In this document: piece by piece, positions 33,790 to 46,182 of the stretch
Position numbering within the stretch: the stretch's first letter is position 1
How the letters are laid out: each line of letters opens with the position of its first letter
From: Calendula officinalis
Lineage: Eukaryota; Streptophyta; Magnoliopsida; Asterales; Asteraceae
Direction of reading: 5' to 3'
Length of the DNA stretch: 64,000 bases
NCBI GenBank assembly: GCA_963853835.1
Contig: OY970823.1
Coordinates: forward strand, 49,637,808 to 49,701,807
The notes under the pieces: generated by a model
Told to the model about the DNA's origin: nothing
The model's input: the letters and a program-made list of their open reading frames with translations, nothing else
Database searches by the model: none
Made by a program: the position numbers and the translations under genes

Positions 33790-34048
33790 GTGAAGTGTGG
33801 ATATATATAGCCGAGTGGGAGTGGCCTAAAGCCGGCCTCGGGGAGGCTTTTTAAGTGAAGCCGGCCTCGGGGAGGCCTTGTGTCAGGCCGAATGTCAGGA
33901 AGCCCAAAGCCGGTCTCTAGGAGTACGGTTTTAATGGGGAAGTCGGCCTCGGGGACTCAATAAAGTCTATTTTTGAAAATCGAAAAAAAAACGAGCCTAT
34001 TTGTGAAAATTCAGGGAAAATAAGCCTATTTCTGAAAAAAAAAAATTC
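33790..34048 (-). repeat. Right TIR of the MULE
   Basis: Inverted copy of 25518-25781 with three GCCGGCCTCGGGG-type units (one reads GTCGGCC) and the same AATAGGC tip motifs. A T-rich stretch follows inside. Confidence 0.85.
33802..33809 (-). promoter_or_regulatory. TATA box in right TIR
   Basis: TATATATA on the minus strand ~130 bp upstream of the ATG at 33673, mirroring the left TIR. Confidence 0.5.
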
Positions 34049-34057
34049 TATATAATT

Positions 34058-34650
34058 CTATGAGGGTGTTTGAAGCAAGAAATCTTGAAGTTGAGATGCT
34101 ATCCCACATTGTAAAAAGATCAAATCATTTGTTGGTTTATAAGACCAATACAAAGTTACCAATATGCTATCACAAATCTCTGTTCTTGTTTTTTCTCTGA
34201 TTATATCTAATTGAAGATTTTGTACTACTGACGAAATACTTTTATCTAAAAGTGATAACACGCATTAAAAGATTCCAAACAAATAAAACCAACACAAATT
34301 TTTCTAACACATAATACAACAAACACTCTTCCGACAAAAGTCTGGTTTCCTGGGCGACCAAAACGAAAGGGAAAAAGGAATGGGAACGCGTCGCCATTTG
34401 GTCACGTTATGGGAAGAAAATTGTCGAGGTTACAAGGGACGCTCAGGTGGTGTTTGTTTTTTTGACCGAAAGTCTTTTTGAGATCTTATATCTGCAGGCG
34501 GGAAGACAATTTAAAAAAAAGACTGTTTATTTTTTAAAAGTCAAAAGATAGCAAAAAATCTTTTTGAGGTCTGCTTGGAGAAGACTTGGACCATAGTCTT
34601 CCAAGCTTGGAAGACATTTTACCTACACCTAAAAAAATAATTTTATTAAC
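34058..34650. other. Intergenic DNA
   Basis: No gene recognised. A short inverted CCAAGCTTGG-like run lies near 34600. Confidence 0.4.
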
Positions 34651-35137
34651 TACCACCACCACCGCATACCAACACCGCCACCCACCACCACCAACCACCA
34701 CCTATTGCCACCACCAATTACCGCATCCACCTAATGCCACCACCACCACCACATACCGCCACAACCACCTACCGCCACCGCCACCCACCACCATCTACCG
34801 CCACCACATACCGCCACAACCACCCACCGCCACCGCCACCCACCACCATCTACCGCCACCACCCACCACCATCTATCGCCAACACCACCCACCACCACCA
34901 CCACCACCACCACCACATACCTCCACAACCACCGCCACCGCCACCCACCACCATCTACCGCCACTACCCACGACCACCACCACCTACCTCCAGAACCACC
35001 CACCGCCACCCACCACCATCTACCGCCACCACCCACCCCCACCACATACCGCCACAACCACCCACCGCCACTGCCACCCACCACCATCCACAGCCACCGC
35101 CACCGCCACCCACCACCATCTACTGCCACCAGCCACC
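34651..35137. repeat. CCA/CCG-type mini- and microsatellite, left part
   Basis: Cytosine-rich strand made of CCACCACCATCTACCGCCACC-like units arranged in longer ~50-60 bp blocks. All His/Pro/Thr-rich frames here are artefacts. It continues at 60836 on the other side of the copia insertion. Confidence 0.9.
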
Positions 35138-35807
35138 TGAAGGATTTATGTGCACATATAAGTACACGTGTCACCGTGTCCAATGTTATAAGGCACTAAA
35201 GGGTCACACCACTACACACCCAATAATGGACAACCGAATAAAGTAAGTTGTGTGAATAATTAACTAGTTAAGTTAATTATAAAGAAGAGAATAAATAATA
35301 ATAAGTTAACTATTATTTGTGAGGATGGTTAAATATTAGGTTAAGTATTTAACGGACAGTTAATTAATAGTCTATTACTTAACTAGTAAAAGTCCAAGGG
35401 TTTAAAGTGTTAATATGAAGTTTAATTATGAGATTAATCATAATTAAACTCCAAGGACTTAACTATAACTTAAGTCCTAATAAATAAAGGCTTAAGGGTT
35501 ACACAATCACATTACTCAAACCCTAATCTCTCATCCCTCTTCTCTCGTGTTCAACGGCCGAAAACCCCAAGAGGGTTTCGGATTGCTTGTTCGACCGAAG
35601 CCACACACACAAGTTTTTTGTGTATTACTTTGTTGGTACAACGCGGTCTTGCAGCGTGTCCAGGTGGTGCAGTAGAGGTGGATCATTCTTTAGCAATCCA
35701 AAGGTAATGTTCATCATCTCCTTCTTCTTGTGATCTCATTGTTTAGTAGAGATCCATTAATGTGGGATTCAAGTTCCGCCATGTGAATCCTACAAGGTAT
35801 ACCTACA
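35138..35807 (+). repeat. 5' LTR (670 bp)
   Basis: TGAAGGATTT...CCTACA. Nearly identical to 60152-60835; the main difference is ~14 extra bases in the 3' copy near 60505. A TAATAAATAAAGG promoter/poly(A)-like string lies near 35480. Confidence 0.9.
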
Positions 35808-35808
35808 G

Positions 35809-35820
35809 TGGTATCAGAGC
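35809..35820 (+). other. Primer binding site (tRNA-iMet)
   Basis: TGGTATCAGAGC one base after the LTR. Confidence 0.9.
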
Positions 35821-37668
35821 TTTCTACTAATCTCAATGAGATTCGGTTGAGTTTCTTTTCATCTAGAATAGAACCCTATAAATTTCGAATCCAAGCATGT
35901 GTTCTTCATGTTTTGAATGAACATTGGATTGAATAGGGTTCTAGATAAAAAGAAATTAGGTTTCTGTTTCCTGTCCTTGTTTTTTCCGAATTCGTATACA
36001 TATATACATATAAATTAAGTTTTTTTTTATCTAGAAAAGAACCCTAGTAATTTTCGAACCAAACATGTGTTCTTCAAGTTTTGAAAGAACATTGGATTGA
36101 ATAGGGTTCAAGATAAAAATAACTAGGTTTCTTTCTTTTTGTTTAGTAAAATAAAACCTAGTATGTTTGATCCAAATAAATTATTCAAAGTTCTTGAATA
36201 ATTAGAATAAATGAGTTTTAAGACAAAAATCACGAAAAGGTTATGTTAAATTTTTTGTTTAAAAGTTTGACGTTTTATTGTTTATTATTATTAACGAAGT
36301 AATTAATATATATATATATATATATATAATATATAACTGTAGTCGAAACCGAACCAACCGAGACTCGGTTAGGACCCGGTTCGACGACCGAGTGGTCGAC
36401 CAAAACCGAACCCACCGAGTTTCGGTTGGGTGGTGTTTCTTGGTGACCAAGATATCTTTTTGATTTTAGTCCAAGATATGGTCTAAATCAAGAAATAGAA
36501 TCTACAAGTTATTGTGTAAGATTTTATTATTAAAAGTCAATCTACAAGTATTTAGTTGACTAGATTATTTATTTTTTCGTCTAAATAATAGTAATAAGTT
36601 TAATAAACATTTAAATTAAACCTAATGATTTTAATAGTTATTAAAATCAAGATAATTATGAAATTAAGGAGGAAATAAGAAACAAGTTTATGGGTAATTT
36701 AATAATTATCAGTTTGGTAATTTAAATTATCAGTTTATTTATTTATTTATATGACACAACCCAAAAGAAGTGACATTGTGTTTATTTTATTTTTTTTCGA
36801 ATTCTTTATAATTTTTCGGAAATTTTATAAATTTTTTATTTTTAATAAACAAAAACACAAAACCAAGTCTTTGGGGTTATGACAGCAATTTTTGAAATTG
36901 CATGTATTTATTTTTATTTCTTTTATTTATTTTAGTTGAAATAAAAAGATGGTGATTATAAGCAAGTTTGTTTAGAAAACCAAGTTTTAATAATAAGATG
37001 GTGATTATAAACAGTTTGTTTTGAAAACCAAGTTTTAAATTAATAATGGCAAAGTAAACAGTTTGTTTATAAACCAAGTTTTATTAAGACAAAATTAAAA
37101 GTGGTATTTGTAAACACTTAGTTTATAAAACCAAGTAATTTTAAAAGGTTAAAAACTGGCTAACGTTTTTCGAACAAAGGAAAATCCTTTTTAGAAAGTC
37201 TTAGATGAGAGTGCAACCCACCTAATGGAACACCTCACTTGGTCAACGATATTCACATTGTAAGGAGAAAGAACCTTAGATGTGGATTCAAATCATTGCG
37301 AGTGTTAGGGTGCGTAGGGTCTTGTGATAATCGGGAGTCCCGGCGCAAGGCATCGCACTGTCTTAGGTGGTACGATCTATTTTGGTGATAATCGGGAGTC
37401 CCGGACCATAATGCACTAGAGGGATTAAAACATGTACAAGTTTGTTGTTCAACTGATATCCCGAAGATCTAGGAATCGTTTCTTGTCTAGAGGCGATCGG
37501 TATGGCTATAACTACCAGAAATAGTGTGGCTCTAATGGGAAGTGCCCAAACCTTGCATTAGAGGGCGTGAAATATGGATCCTCATCTAACTATTATTCTT
37601 AAAAGGTAATAATGTTAGAAGTTATTTATTTATCTAATCATACTAACTGTTTGTTGTTTTTCTTATAG
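35821..37668 (+). other. Leader of the outer copia element
   Basis: Non-coding. It holds a ~115-bp direct duplication (35855-35970 and 36024-36137), an AT repeat near 36310, a GTTTGTTTA-AACCAAGTTT tract (36960-37130), and a block at 37200-37580 that is shared with the reversed Gag-only element (55500-55950). Confidence 0.75.
37332..37403 (+). promoter_or_regulatory. Duplicated palindrome CGGGAGTCCCG in the leader
   Basis: Copies at 37332-37342 and 37393-37403, each within GTGATAATCGGGAGTCCCGG, 61 bp apart. The same pair with the same 61-bp spacing is in the nested element (55745-55755, 55806-55816). Position just before gag suggests RNA packaging or dimerisation, by inference. Confidence 0.5.
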
Positions 37669-39949
37669 ATGTCTGTACCGTCAGAAATTCCGTTTTACTC
37701 ACCAAACGAATCGCGAAGGTTCATCACTGGAAAATGGAAGCTTACTTGTCCGAACTACAAAGTTTGGAAGGTGCATTTTAGGAGTTACCTAAAAGCACAG
37801 AATCTACTGTACGTGATAGATGAGGTGCCCAAGGGACAACCAGGGCAAGATGCCCATGATGATGAGCTTGACGCTTATTATCAGTATCTGATTGATGAAT
37901 CACAAGTTATGTCGATTCTTATTCTTACTTCATTATCAGAGCTTACTGATAATCTACGTAAGAAACCATGCTATGAGTTTGTTAAGTATCTTGAGTAGAT
38001 GTTTAAAGATAGTACTGAAGAAAGTAAGCAGTTCGTTTTGCAAGAAATCATTTCGTCAAAGATGAAAGATGATCAACCATTGAGTGACCATCTTATTAAC
38101 ATAATAAGGTTACTAGATTGTCTCACCCTAGTTAGTAGCACATCAACCCAACATGAACAAGTCTTGTTCTTGTTTGGATCTCTCACTCAGTACTATCAGG
38201 ACAAGGTAGTACGTTTAGTCGGGAATTTTGATCTGAATGTCGCAGGTCTACACGAGAAGCTCTTGTGTATACGCAATGTTCAAAGGCTAGAGGAAGAATC
38301 TCTCCCCGAGGTTCCAATGGATGAGTTCGATGTACGGTTGAGAGACTTTGTTGATTTGTGTTGCCCATCTTGTGGCAGCAAGGATATTTGCAAGCACACG
38401 TCCCATGTGGGACTTTTGGACGCCGACTTTGTCAGCGGTTCAGGTATCTTCATGATTGATTGTCTCGTTACTTCTAGTGAATCCTGGGTATTGGATACCG
38501 GATGTGGTAATCACATTTGCAATCATTTGCACGGATTTAAGAAGAACATGAGGTTGGGACGAGGAGATGTTGAACTACGAGTAGGCGAAGGTTCCAAGGT
38601 TGGAGCTGAAGCCGTAGGAACATATCTTCTCAAGCTGCCTTCACGAAGGGTTTTGGAACTTAAAGATTGTTATTATGTTCTTAGACTTATTAAAAATGTT
38701 ATTTCTTTTGATTTACTTATAGACAGTGGTTTTTATTATGAGTTTTATGGAAAAACAATTTCATGTTTAAAAGATGATATTTTATATTTTAAAGCAAATT
38801 CTCATAATGGTCTATACACGCTAAATCTAAATAACATAGAACGAGACGTCTATCATATAAGTAAAAGATCAAAGAGTAACTTGAATCAAACTTATATTTG
38901 GCATTGTCGTTTAGGTCATATAAACGAGACTCGCATAAAGAAGCTCCACGATGATGGAATTCTAGAGCCATTTGATTTGGAATCATATGCAATATGCGAA
39001 GCTTGTTTATCTTGCAAGATGACAAAAGACCCTTTCAACCACTACAATGAAAGGGCAGGCGAGTTGTTAGGGATTATACACACAGATGTGTGTGGACCCT
39101 TTACTCCAGAAGCCAAAGGTGGATACCGCTACTTCATTACCTTTACTGACGACTTCAGTAGGTATGGTTATGTCTTTCTTATGAGACTGAAGTCTGAAAG
39201 CTTTGACAAGTTCAACGAATATCAGAGGGAAGTAGAGAACCAACTAGGCGAGAAAATTAAGTCACTTCGGTCTGACCGAGGAGACGCATAATTGAGCCAA
39301 GAGTTCGAGGATCATTTGAAGGAATGTGGGATTGTTTCACAACTCACACCTCCGTATACACCTCAGATGAATGGTGTATCAGAAAGGAGGAATCGCACCT
39401 TGTTGGACATGGTACGTTCAATGATGTATCGCGCCCCACTACCACTATCATTTTGGGGACGTGCACTCGAGACTGTAGCATTCACACTGAATAGGGTTCC
39501 GACCAAGTCAGTAGAAAAGACTCCGTTCGAGCACTGGACTAGGAGAAAGCCAAAATTATCTTTTCTCAAGATTTGGGGCTGTGAAGCTTACGTTAGACGT
39601 AACTTCACAGACAAACTAAACCCCAAGTCAGATAAGTGTATCTTCGTTGGATATCCAAGGGAAACCTTAGGATACTATTTCTATCATCAAGAAGACAACA
39701 AAGTTTTTGTTGCTCAGAAAGGTGTCTTCTTGGAGGAGAAATTTCTAGGAATTGAAACTCCAAGAAAAGAAATAGAGCTTCAAAAAATTGAAGAGAATGA
39801 AGATCCACCGACGACTTCAGTCGAACCAGTAGTTCAACAAAGAATTGTTGATTCCCAACAAGACCCACCAGTTGAGGAAGAAGAAACACGCAATCCGCGT
39901 AGGTCCAGTAGACCACACCAAAAACCAGATAGGTATCTTGGATTCATGA
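37669..39949 (+). pseudogene. Copia gag-protease-integrase, broken
   Basis: Gag-type start MSVPSEIPFYSPNESRRF. TAG at 37996-37998 and TAA at 39289-39291 interrupt the frame. Visible domains: protease WVLDTGCGNH (~38490); gag-pre-integrase HCRLGHI with a C-x-x-C pair (~38900-39020); integrase core HTDVCGPF, TDDFSRYGYV and SERRNRTLLD; then the C-terminal region and a hinge with SSRPHQKPDRYLGFM, after which the insertion at 39950 begins. The zinc-knuckle region is atypical (CCPSCGSKDICKH). Reverse transcriptase resumes at 48185. Confidence 0.85.
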
Positions 39950-41277
39950 TCACACCCCGCCAAAACTGGTTTTGCGGAAGAGCAGGCATGCGACTTACAT
40001 CGGAAATCACAACAATCAGTCAATAGTAAAACATAGCATTAAAAATGGATTACCAGTTTAAAAACGTTTACAAATCCAACGTAACTTGTTTGCGACAAAA
40101 GTTTTAGATAAAACATCTTTAAAACTTCAAGTTGACATTCTAAACTTCGTGTCTAGATAAAAATATATATCTTTCCAAAAGTGGTAATCCGATATGTTTA
40201 AATGTCATGCTAAATGCTTCGCTTTCAATACCTGAGAAAACATATAGAAAAAGTGTCAACGCAAAGGTTGGTGAGTTCACAGGTTTTGTAACTCCATAAA
40301 TTGTTTCGTATCTTAAAAGTGAATCCGGTACGCGTCATGTACCAATTGAATACTTGTTCTGAATCATGAACAACATAGTTTTAAGTGCAATGTCTAATCC
40401 CTTAAATGTTTGCAGGACATTTAAGTTAAAGTATATCATTGAGCCCATAATCAAACCAAAAATCCCTCTCAGAATATATATCTCATATGTTACACGGCTA
40501 GCGCTTACTAGCCATGAGCGGGGGATCAATCCCGATAGTACTATCTATATATTCTTTGGCTACCACAAATAGTTAATGATTATAGTTAAACGTAGACCGA
40601 AGCAGTGGTCCTTCAAAGTTTGTAGCAGTGCACACCAATGATCATACAAAAGATTATTTATCACAAAAGCATTTGAATAAGTATATGTTTTCCCCCCCAA
40701 ATTAAAAAGTTAAAAACAGTAAAAGTGGGGCCGTGAAACTCACCTGATGATTCGATGAGCTAGCAAACAATAAATGATGTAATAGTGCCCGATAATGCGT
40801 CTCAGCTACCTATAGGTGTGAGGTTAAAAGTAAGTAGATGGCTCTACAAGCGCGTCTATGCAGTGGTTCACTCAATTGATGTTACTAAATGTTAGCTGTG
40901 AGTGATTCCTTGGTGACTTTATAAAATATAATTTTATTTATTATTTTCTATTTTAATTTAGACAAGTAAAAATAGAAATACGCCATATTTTTAGATACTA
41001 CTTATATTTTATTTACTTAACAATAACATGAATCTCGTACTATAAGCTTGAGACCTTGCACCTTCTATTACACAACATGCTTGTATAACTTGTACCGCTT
41101 GCTTGAGCATTTGTACATTAGCTTTATTGAATAAAATTTCTGATAATATTATAAAGGTATTTTCACATACACTGATATGCATTCATAGGTTATACTTCTA
41201 AATATTAAGCATGCATTCATGGGTTGCTCTTAGTTTCAAAAGTTTGGGTTCAATTTTCAGTTTATTAGATGGGTTTA

Positions 41278-41920
41278 TGTTGGAACAAATCACAGTTCAA
41301 CTTATTACTGATGCTGCAGTTAGTACTGATCATAGTTATTACTGATGAAGACTATGATTACTACTGATGGGGCAGAAACACTTGTTACTGATGAGTTGAT
41401 ACTGATGAAGTCTATAACTAAGTTACTACTGATCATGCACATATTGAAGATACTACTGATCATTAGTAGTTACTACTGACGTTGGTTTTGGACTTACTAC
41501 TGATTACCAGAGTTACTACTGACGATGCATATTTACTACTGGTGAATGCAATTAAAACTGGTACGCATATTTGGAAGCATATCAAGTCCTAGATCTTCGC
41601 AGAATTAGTTATAGAATGTCATTCAATGTATATCTTTTATAATTCGATGTAAATCAAGTCCTAGAATAACTAGGGTAAATAGTTAGGCTTCAAGGACTAT
41701 TATACATAGTTCCTTACGAATTGTAAACGTACGTGTGTATTGTTAATCAATAATATACATTGAAGCTTTTTGTAAACTGTGTTCTTAATATTATTGCATA
41801 TTGTTCTTACAGATTCATTGTTCTTAATTATATTGATATAGTGTTAATCCGCTGTAACTTCTATTATCAATTAGATCTAAAGGTGTTTATTAACTAATTC
41901 ATAGTTAATCGATCCTGACA
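41278..41920 (+). repeat. 5' LTR (643 bp) with TACTACTGAT clusters
   Basis: TGTTGGAAC...CCTGACA. Between 41300 and 41560 the motif TACTACTG or TTACTGAT recurs about a dozen times, on both strands. The remaining part is ordinary AT-rich LTR. Confidence 0.85.
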
Positions 41921-42008
41921 AGTGGTATCAGAGCTTATTGGTTCTAGATCTACGAAATTTAAGAACAACAAAAAGTTTTAAATCTTTAAAACACACAGAT
42001 TGTTAATC

Positions 42009-45000
42009 ATGACTGATAACAATGAAATTACTCAAGCAAATAAAATCCCTATACTCACTCCCAATAACTTTGGGATGTGGAAGAATCGTATTTAGCAATA
42101 CATGCTTATTACTGATTATTCCATGTGGGAAGTTGTTATTGAAGGAAACAAAACCGTTCCTGGTCAAGCAACAAGTTCTGCAACTAAAGCAGACAAACAC
42201 AAGTGTGAAAAGGAGAAGAAAGACAGAGGAATCGAACTCAAAGCTCTAAGCACTCTTCTACTGGCCATTCCTAATGACTATCAACATCTCTTTGTTGAAT
42301 ATGATGATGCAAAGGTGTTGTGGCAGGCACTGGAAAAGAGATTCGTTGGCACTAAAAGCACCAAAAGAAACATGAAGTCTGTACTAAAACAGGACTTTGA
42401 AAATTTCAAAGGCCAAAAGAATGAATCACTATCTCAAGTCTTTGATAGGTTCAACAAACTCATTGGTGAATTAAATCAAGTTGGTGTGAAACCAGACAAT
42501 GATGATATCAATAGAAAGTTTCTCAGATCTCTTGGAGAAGAATGGTCTATGTACACAGTCATATATAGACAATGTGATGCTTTGGAAGAAAAGGAGCTGG
42601 ATGAATTGTACAATGAGCTTAGGGTGTTTGAATCTGAGGTAAGTTCTAAGACTCCTAATTTATCTTCAAACAATGCTGCGTTTGTGTCTAGTACAAGAAC
42701 AGGTCAGGAAACTGCAAAGGCTACAGAGTGTGAAGATACTGCAAGAGAATCCTTTTTCACTAGTCATGTGCATACTGCACTAATTAGTGATGATTTGGAA
42801 CAATTGAATCCTGATGATCTTGAGGAAATGGATCTAAAATGGCAGATGGCTATGCTGAGCCTGAGAACCAAAAGGTTCTTGAAGAGGACTGGAAGAACAA
42901 ACCTTAACTTCAACAAAGGTGACAAGGCTGGATTTGACAAGACTAAAGTCAAATGTTACAACTGTAACAACCTTGGGCACTTTGCTAAAGAATGTCCTCA
43001 TCCAGACAAAAGGTCAAACTCAACTGCTTTTGTTTCACAACAAGGACAAGGTTATGACTGGAGTTTTCAAGCAGAGGAGCATGCACATAATCAAGCTCTC
43101 ATGGCCTTCACTGACTCTCCTACTAAGGTACATTCTAAATCTTGCACTCCTGAATGTATTAAAGCATACAAAGATTTAGAAAAACTTAATAAAAAAACAC
43201 TTGAAGAGATGATTCTAAATAGAAATAGAAGAATTGAATATAATGGTTATATAGCTGATCTTGAAAATCAAATTAAAATTTATAAAATCACTGATCAAAA
43301 GATAAAAGAAGAATTGCTACAAACCACTTATGAAAAAGAACACTTTGAACTAAAATTAAAAGAAACTTTGATCAAACTAGAAGAATGTCAAATGGAATTA
43401 GACCAAAATAAATTAACCATTAAAAGGTTTGAAAGAAGTTCTCAAATTGTTAATGAATTAACAAATAACCAAACCACTGAAAAAGTCGTGCATGGAGTGG
43501 GATATCATGCTGTTCCACCTCCAACTAATTTTATCCCTCCTCTTAAATCAAGCACAGAAAGAATTTTAGATGAGTTAAAAATGTCAAATAAAACTGAAAC
43601 TTGTAATGAAACATCTGAATCAAATGATTCTTTTGATGATGATCAAAGTACAGACTCAATTGATGCAAGTTTTCACACAGCAAATATTCAAGATGACTCT
43701 CCTAAATATGATGCTGAAAATATACCAAAAATTTTAAGAAGGGGAAATGAAATAAATAAAAATCAACTCTTAGATAAAAGAAAACCTGAAGGTGCTAAGG
43801 ATAAGAAATTAAGATGTGTTATTTGCAACAAAGTAAACCATTTAGCAGTCACTTCAATCCAATCAACTGCAAAGAGTTCAAAGAATTTAAAATTTATAAA
43901 GAAAAAGCAAAAACACAAAGGTCAAAAATTATTACTGATCCTTCAGTAGTAAATAAAACAAAATTTCAAAAATCTGAAACACCAAAATTTGAAAGAAATG
44001 CACCAAGGTTTGTGCAAAATAAAAGAATTGGAAGCCCAAAGAACAGCTATTATTTCAAAAATAATGGAAAAACAAATCAAAATAAACAATGTTTTAATTT
44101 TTCCAACACTACTGGGTACCAGTACCAAAACTCTACTGGCAAAAACCCTAATTTTAAAATTACTACTGCTGCCAAGCCAAAGGTTAAAAACACTACTGGT
44201 CATACTAAACATGGTAAGTACCCAAATACTACTGCCCCATCAGTAGTAAAGTATTCAAAAGCTAAAAATAATGGGTACAGACCAAGGTCAGTAGTAAACA
44301 CAGACACCAGTAACAAATCCAAAAGGAAGATTGATAATAGTGAAGCTCCACCAGTTGAGCTCACCAAGGGGGAGAAGGACAACATTCAAAGTATGATAGA
44401 TGAATTTATTGCAGCAGCAGCAACTTCTCTCCTCAATCTCAAAGAAACAAAAGTTGATGAAGGCCAGGTTAATGATGAAGGCCTAGAAACGATGAATATT
44501 GATGATGAGGCTACTACTACTGCTCCTATGGAAGAACAAGCTCAACAAGAAGTATCAGTAGTAATTCCTACTACTGATATCATAGCAGTAGTAAATCAAG
44601 AAGAAACAACTGCAACAAACACTACTGATGCCCTATCAGTAGTAACTCCTGAAGCCACACCAGTAGTAACTACCTTGGTTACTACTGAAGAGGAAGAACA
44701 AGAAATCCCAGAGCTAATTGAAAGAGAACGTTATGCTATCATCTCCAAACCACCAACACCTGATCAACCACTTATCATACCTGACATTGATGATAATGTG
44801 AACTGGTTTGAAGTAGATGAATGCACACTTCCTCAACACCAAAGATTCTTCCAGAAAATGAACTTAGATTGTTTTCTCCATCAATAATAATCAGAGGTGT
44901 CCCAGATATGAAATATATTCCACCTCCACCTTCAGCTTGTATTGGAAAGGGAAAAGAAATTTATGATGAAGATTACCCTAACAGAGCACTAGGTCATCAC

Positions 45001-46182
45001 ATGGTGAACAAAATCAATCTTGTCAGAGCTGAAAAACAATCAAGATGGAAGGTGAAACACAGGAGATACTTAGAAAAGGTGGCTATGTATCAAGCTCTTG
45101 AAGAAAAGAAAAAGAAGGATAAAAATGAAAAATCAAAAACTCAAAAATCTCAAGAAGCTGAAATACCTGTTCAAATAAAAGATGTTCAGATAGAAGCTCA
45201 ACAAGCAGAATTTAAAAGACTTAGAAAAATTGAAGAAGAACATATAAACTGTCTTGAAGATCTGATGTCTAAATGTAAAAGAACAAAAAGTGAATTAACA
45301 GATGATGTGTTTGAACAGAAGACAAATATGATTGAATTTCTGAAATCAAAAGGGCACAGTGCAAAGTCCTTTGGCAGAATGAAGATGATCACAATTATAG
45401 AGAAATATTGTACTGCCAAGAAGAAAGAATTGGCTGAACAAGAAGCTGAAGAAGAAAAGAAATCAAAAGCCTTAATTCCAATAAGTCCAAGGTTAATTCA
45501 AACTGGTAGTATATCAACTACTGGTGAATCCTCAACTCCCCAAACCAAGAAAAGAAAGGTTCTTACTCAAGAACAGAGTGCTCAAAAGAAATCAAAGACA
45601 GAACAAATTATTCATGTTCTTGAAGTACCCGTTGCTCCCCTTCAAAACAATCCAATCATCAATTGGAGAATTATGCCAAATAATGTAATAGAAATTATAA
45701 GGGAAGATAAAGTTGTTCAAAGATTTACTGGATGGTTACCATTGATTAGATCTTGTTCAAGAAGTGATGTAATCAAACTTCTAATCATTGGAAAACCAAG
45801 AATGACAAAGAAATCATGGAAAGAGTCTGGTGCTGGATATTTAACAAAAATGATTGATGCTGCATTTTATCCAGATAACTACCCAGAACTATTTACAAAT
45901 CCAGAAAATGTATATGCTTGGAATGTACTCCCAACTGCAAATATGTACTTCTTTGAAAGATCAAGCAAGAAATGTGAGCTATACTTGTATGAAAAAGAAT
46001 ATCCACATTCTGAAAAGGTCATGTATCAGATATTCACAAACTCCATGATGAGACCATATGATGCTGTAATGTTCCAAAATAAATTGAACTATTTTACAAA
46101 GAAAAACAGCAAATACATCATTGAACAAAGAAAGCAACTTATTACTGATGCTGCAATTAGTACTGATCATAGTTATTACTGA
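42009..46182 (+). pseudogene. Gag fused to an unrecognised ~760-residue region
   Basis: Start ATG at 42009; TAG at 42093 interrupts after 28 codons, then open from 42102. Gag (UBN2-type: YDDAKVLWQALEKRF, LSQVFDRFNKLIGEL) ends with CCHC knuckle CYNCNNLGHFAKEC (~42955-42996), then a long coiled coil (43140-43450). A second C-x-x-C...H cluster (CVICNKVNHLA, ~43818) is split by a one-base frameshift near 43850. A second frameshift lies near 44860. The downstream region has a Thr/Val-rich acidic part, a Lys/Glu-rich coiled coil (~45100-45480), a KKRK basic patch (~45548) and a folded-looking end (GWLPLIRSCSRSDVIKLL, YAWNVLPTANMYFFE). I do not recognise the last part. It runs into the 3' LTR. Confidence 0.65.

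Larger units (their letters stand above)
25518..34048. mobile_element. 8.5-kb Mutator-like element (MULE) with four genes
   Basis: Long TIRs (25518-25781 and 33790-34048) end GAATTTTTTTCAG-AAATAGG. The flanks TATACAATT (25509-25517) and TATATAATT (34049-34057) are a 9-bp duplication with one mismatch. Inside, left to right: ULP1-like gene (+), plant-mobile-domain pseudogene (-), mudrA (+), unknown two-exon gene (-). Genes 1/2 and 3/4 converge; genes 2/3 diverge from a ~100-bp gap. Transposase, TIRs and duplication together make the MULE call firm. The other three genes are inferred cargo or accessory genes. Confidence 0.9.

Noticed and set aside
34586..35246. Long His/Pro/Thr-rich frames on the plus strand and Gly/Trp-rich frames on the minus strand
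   Set aside because: All come from the CCA-type satellite; no start context, no domain, and the array is split by a retrotransposon.
42102..43949. Autonomous SIRE element
   Set aside because: No protease, integrase, RT or RNase H motifs between its LTRs.
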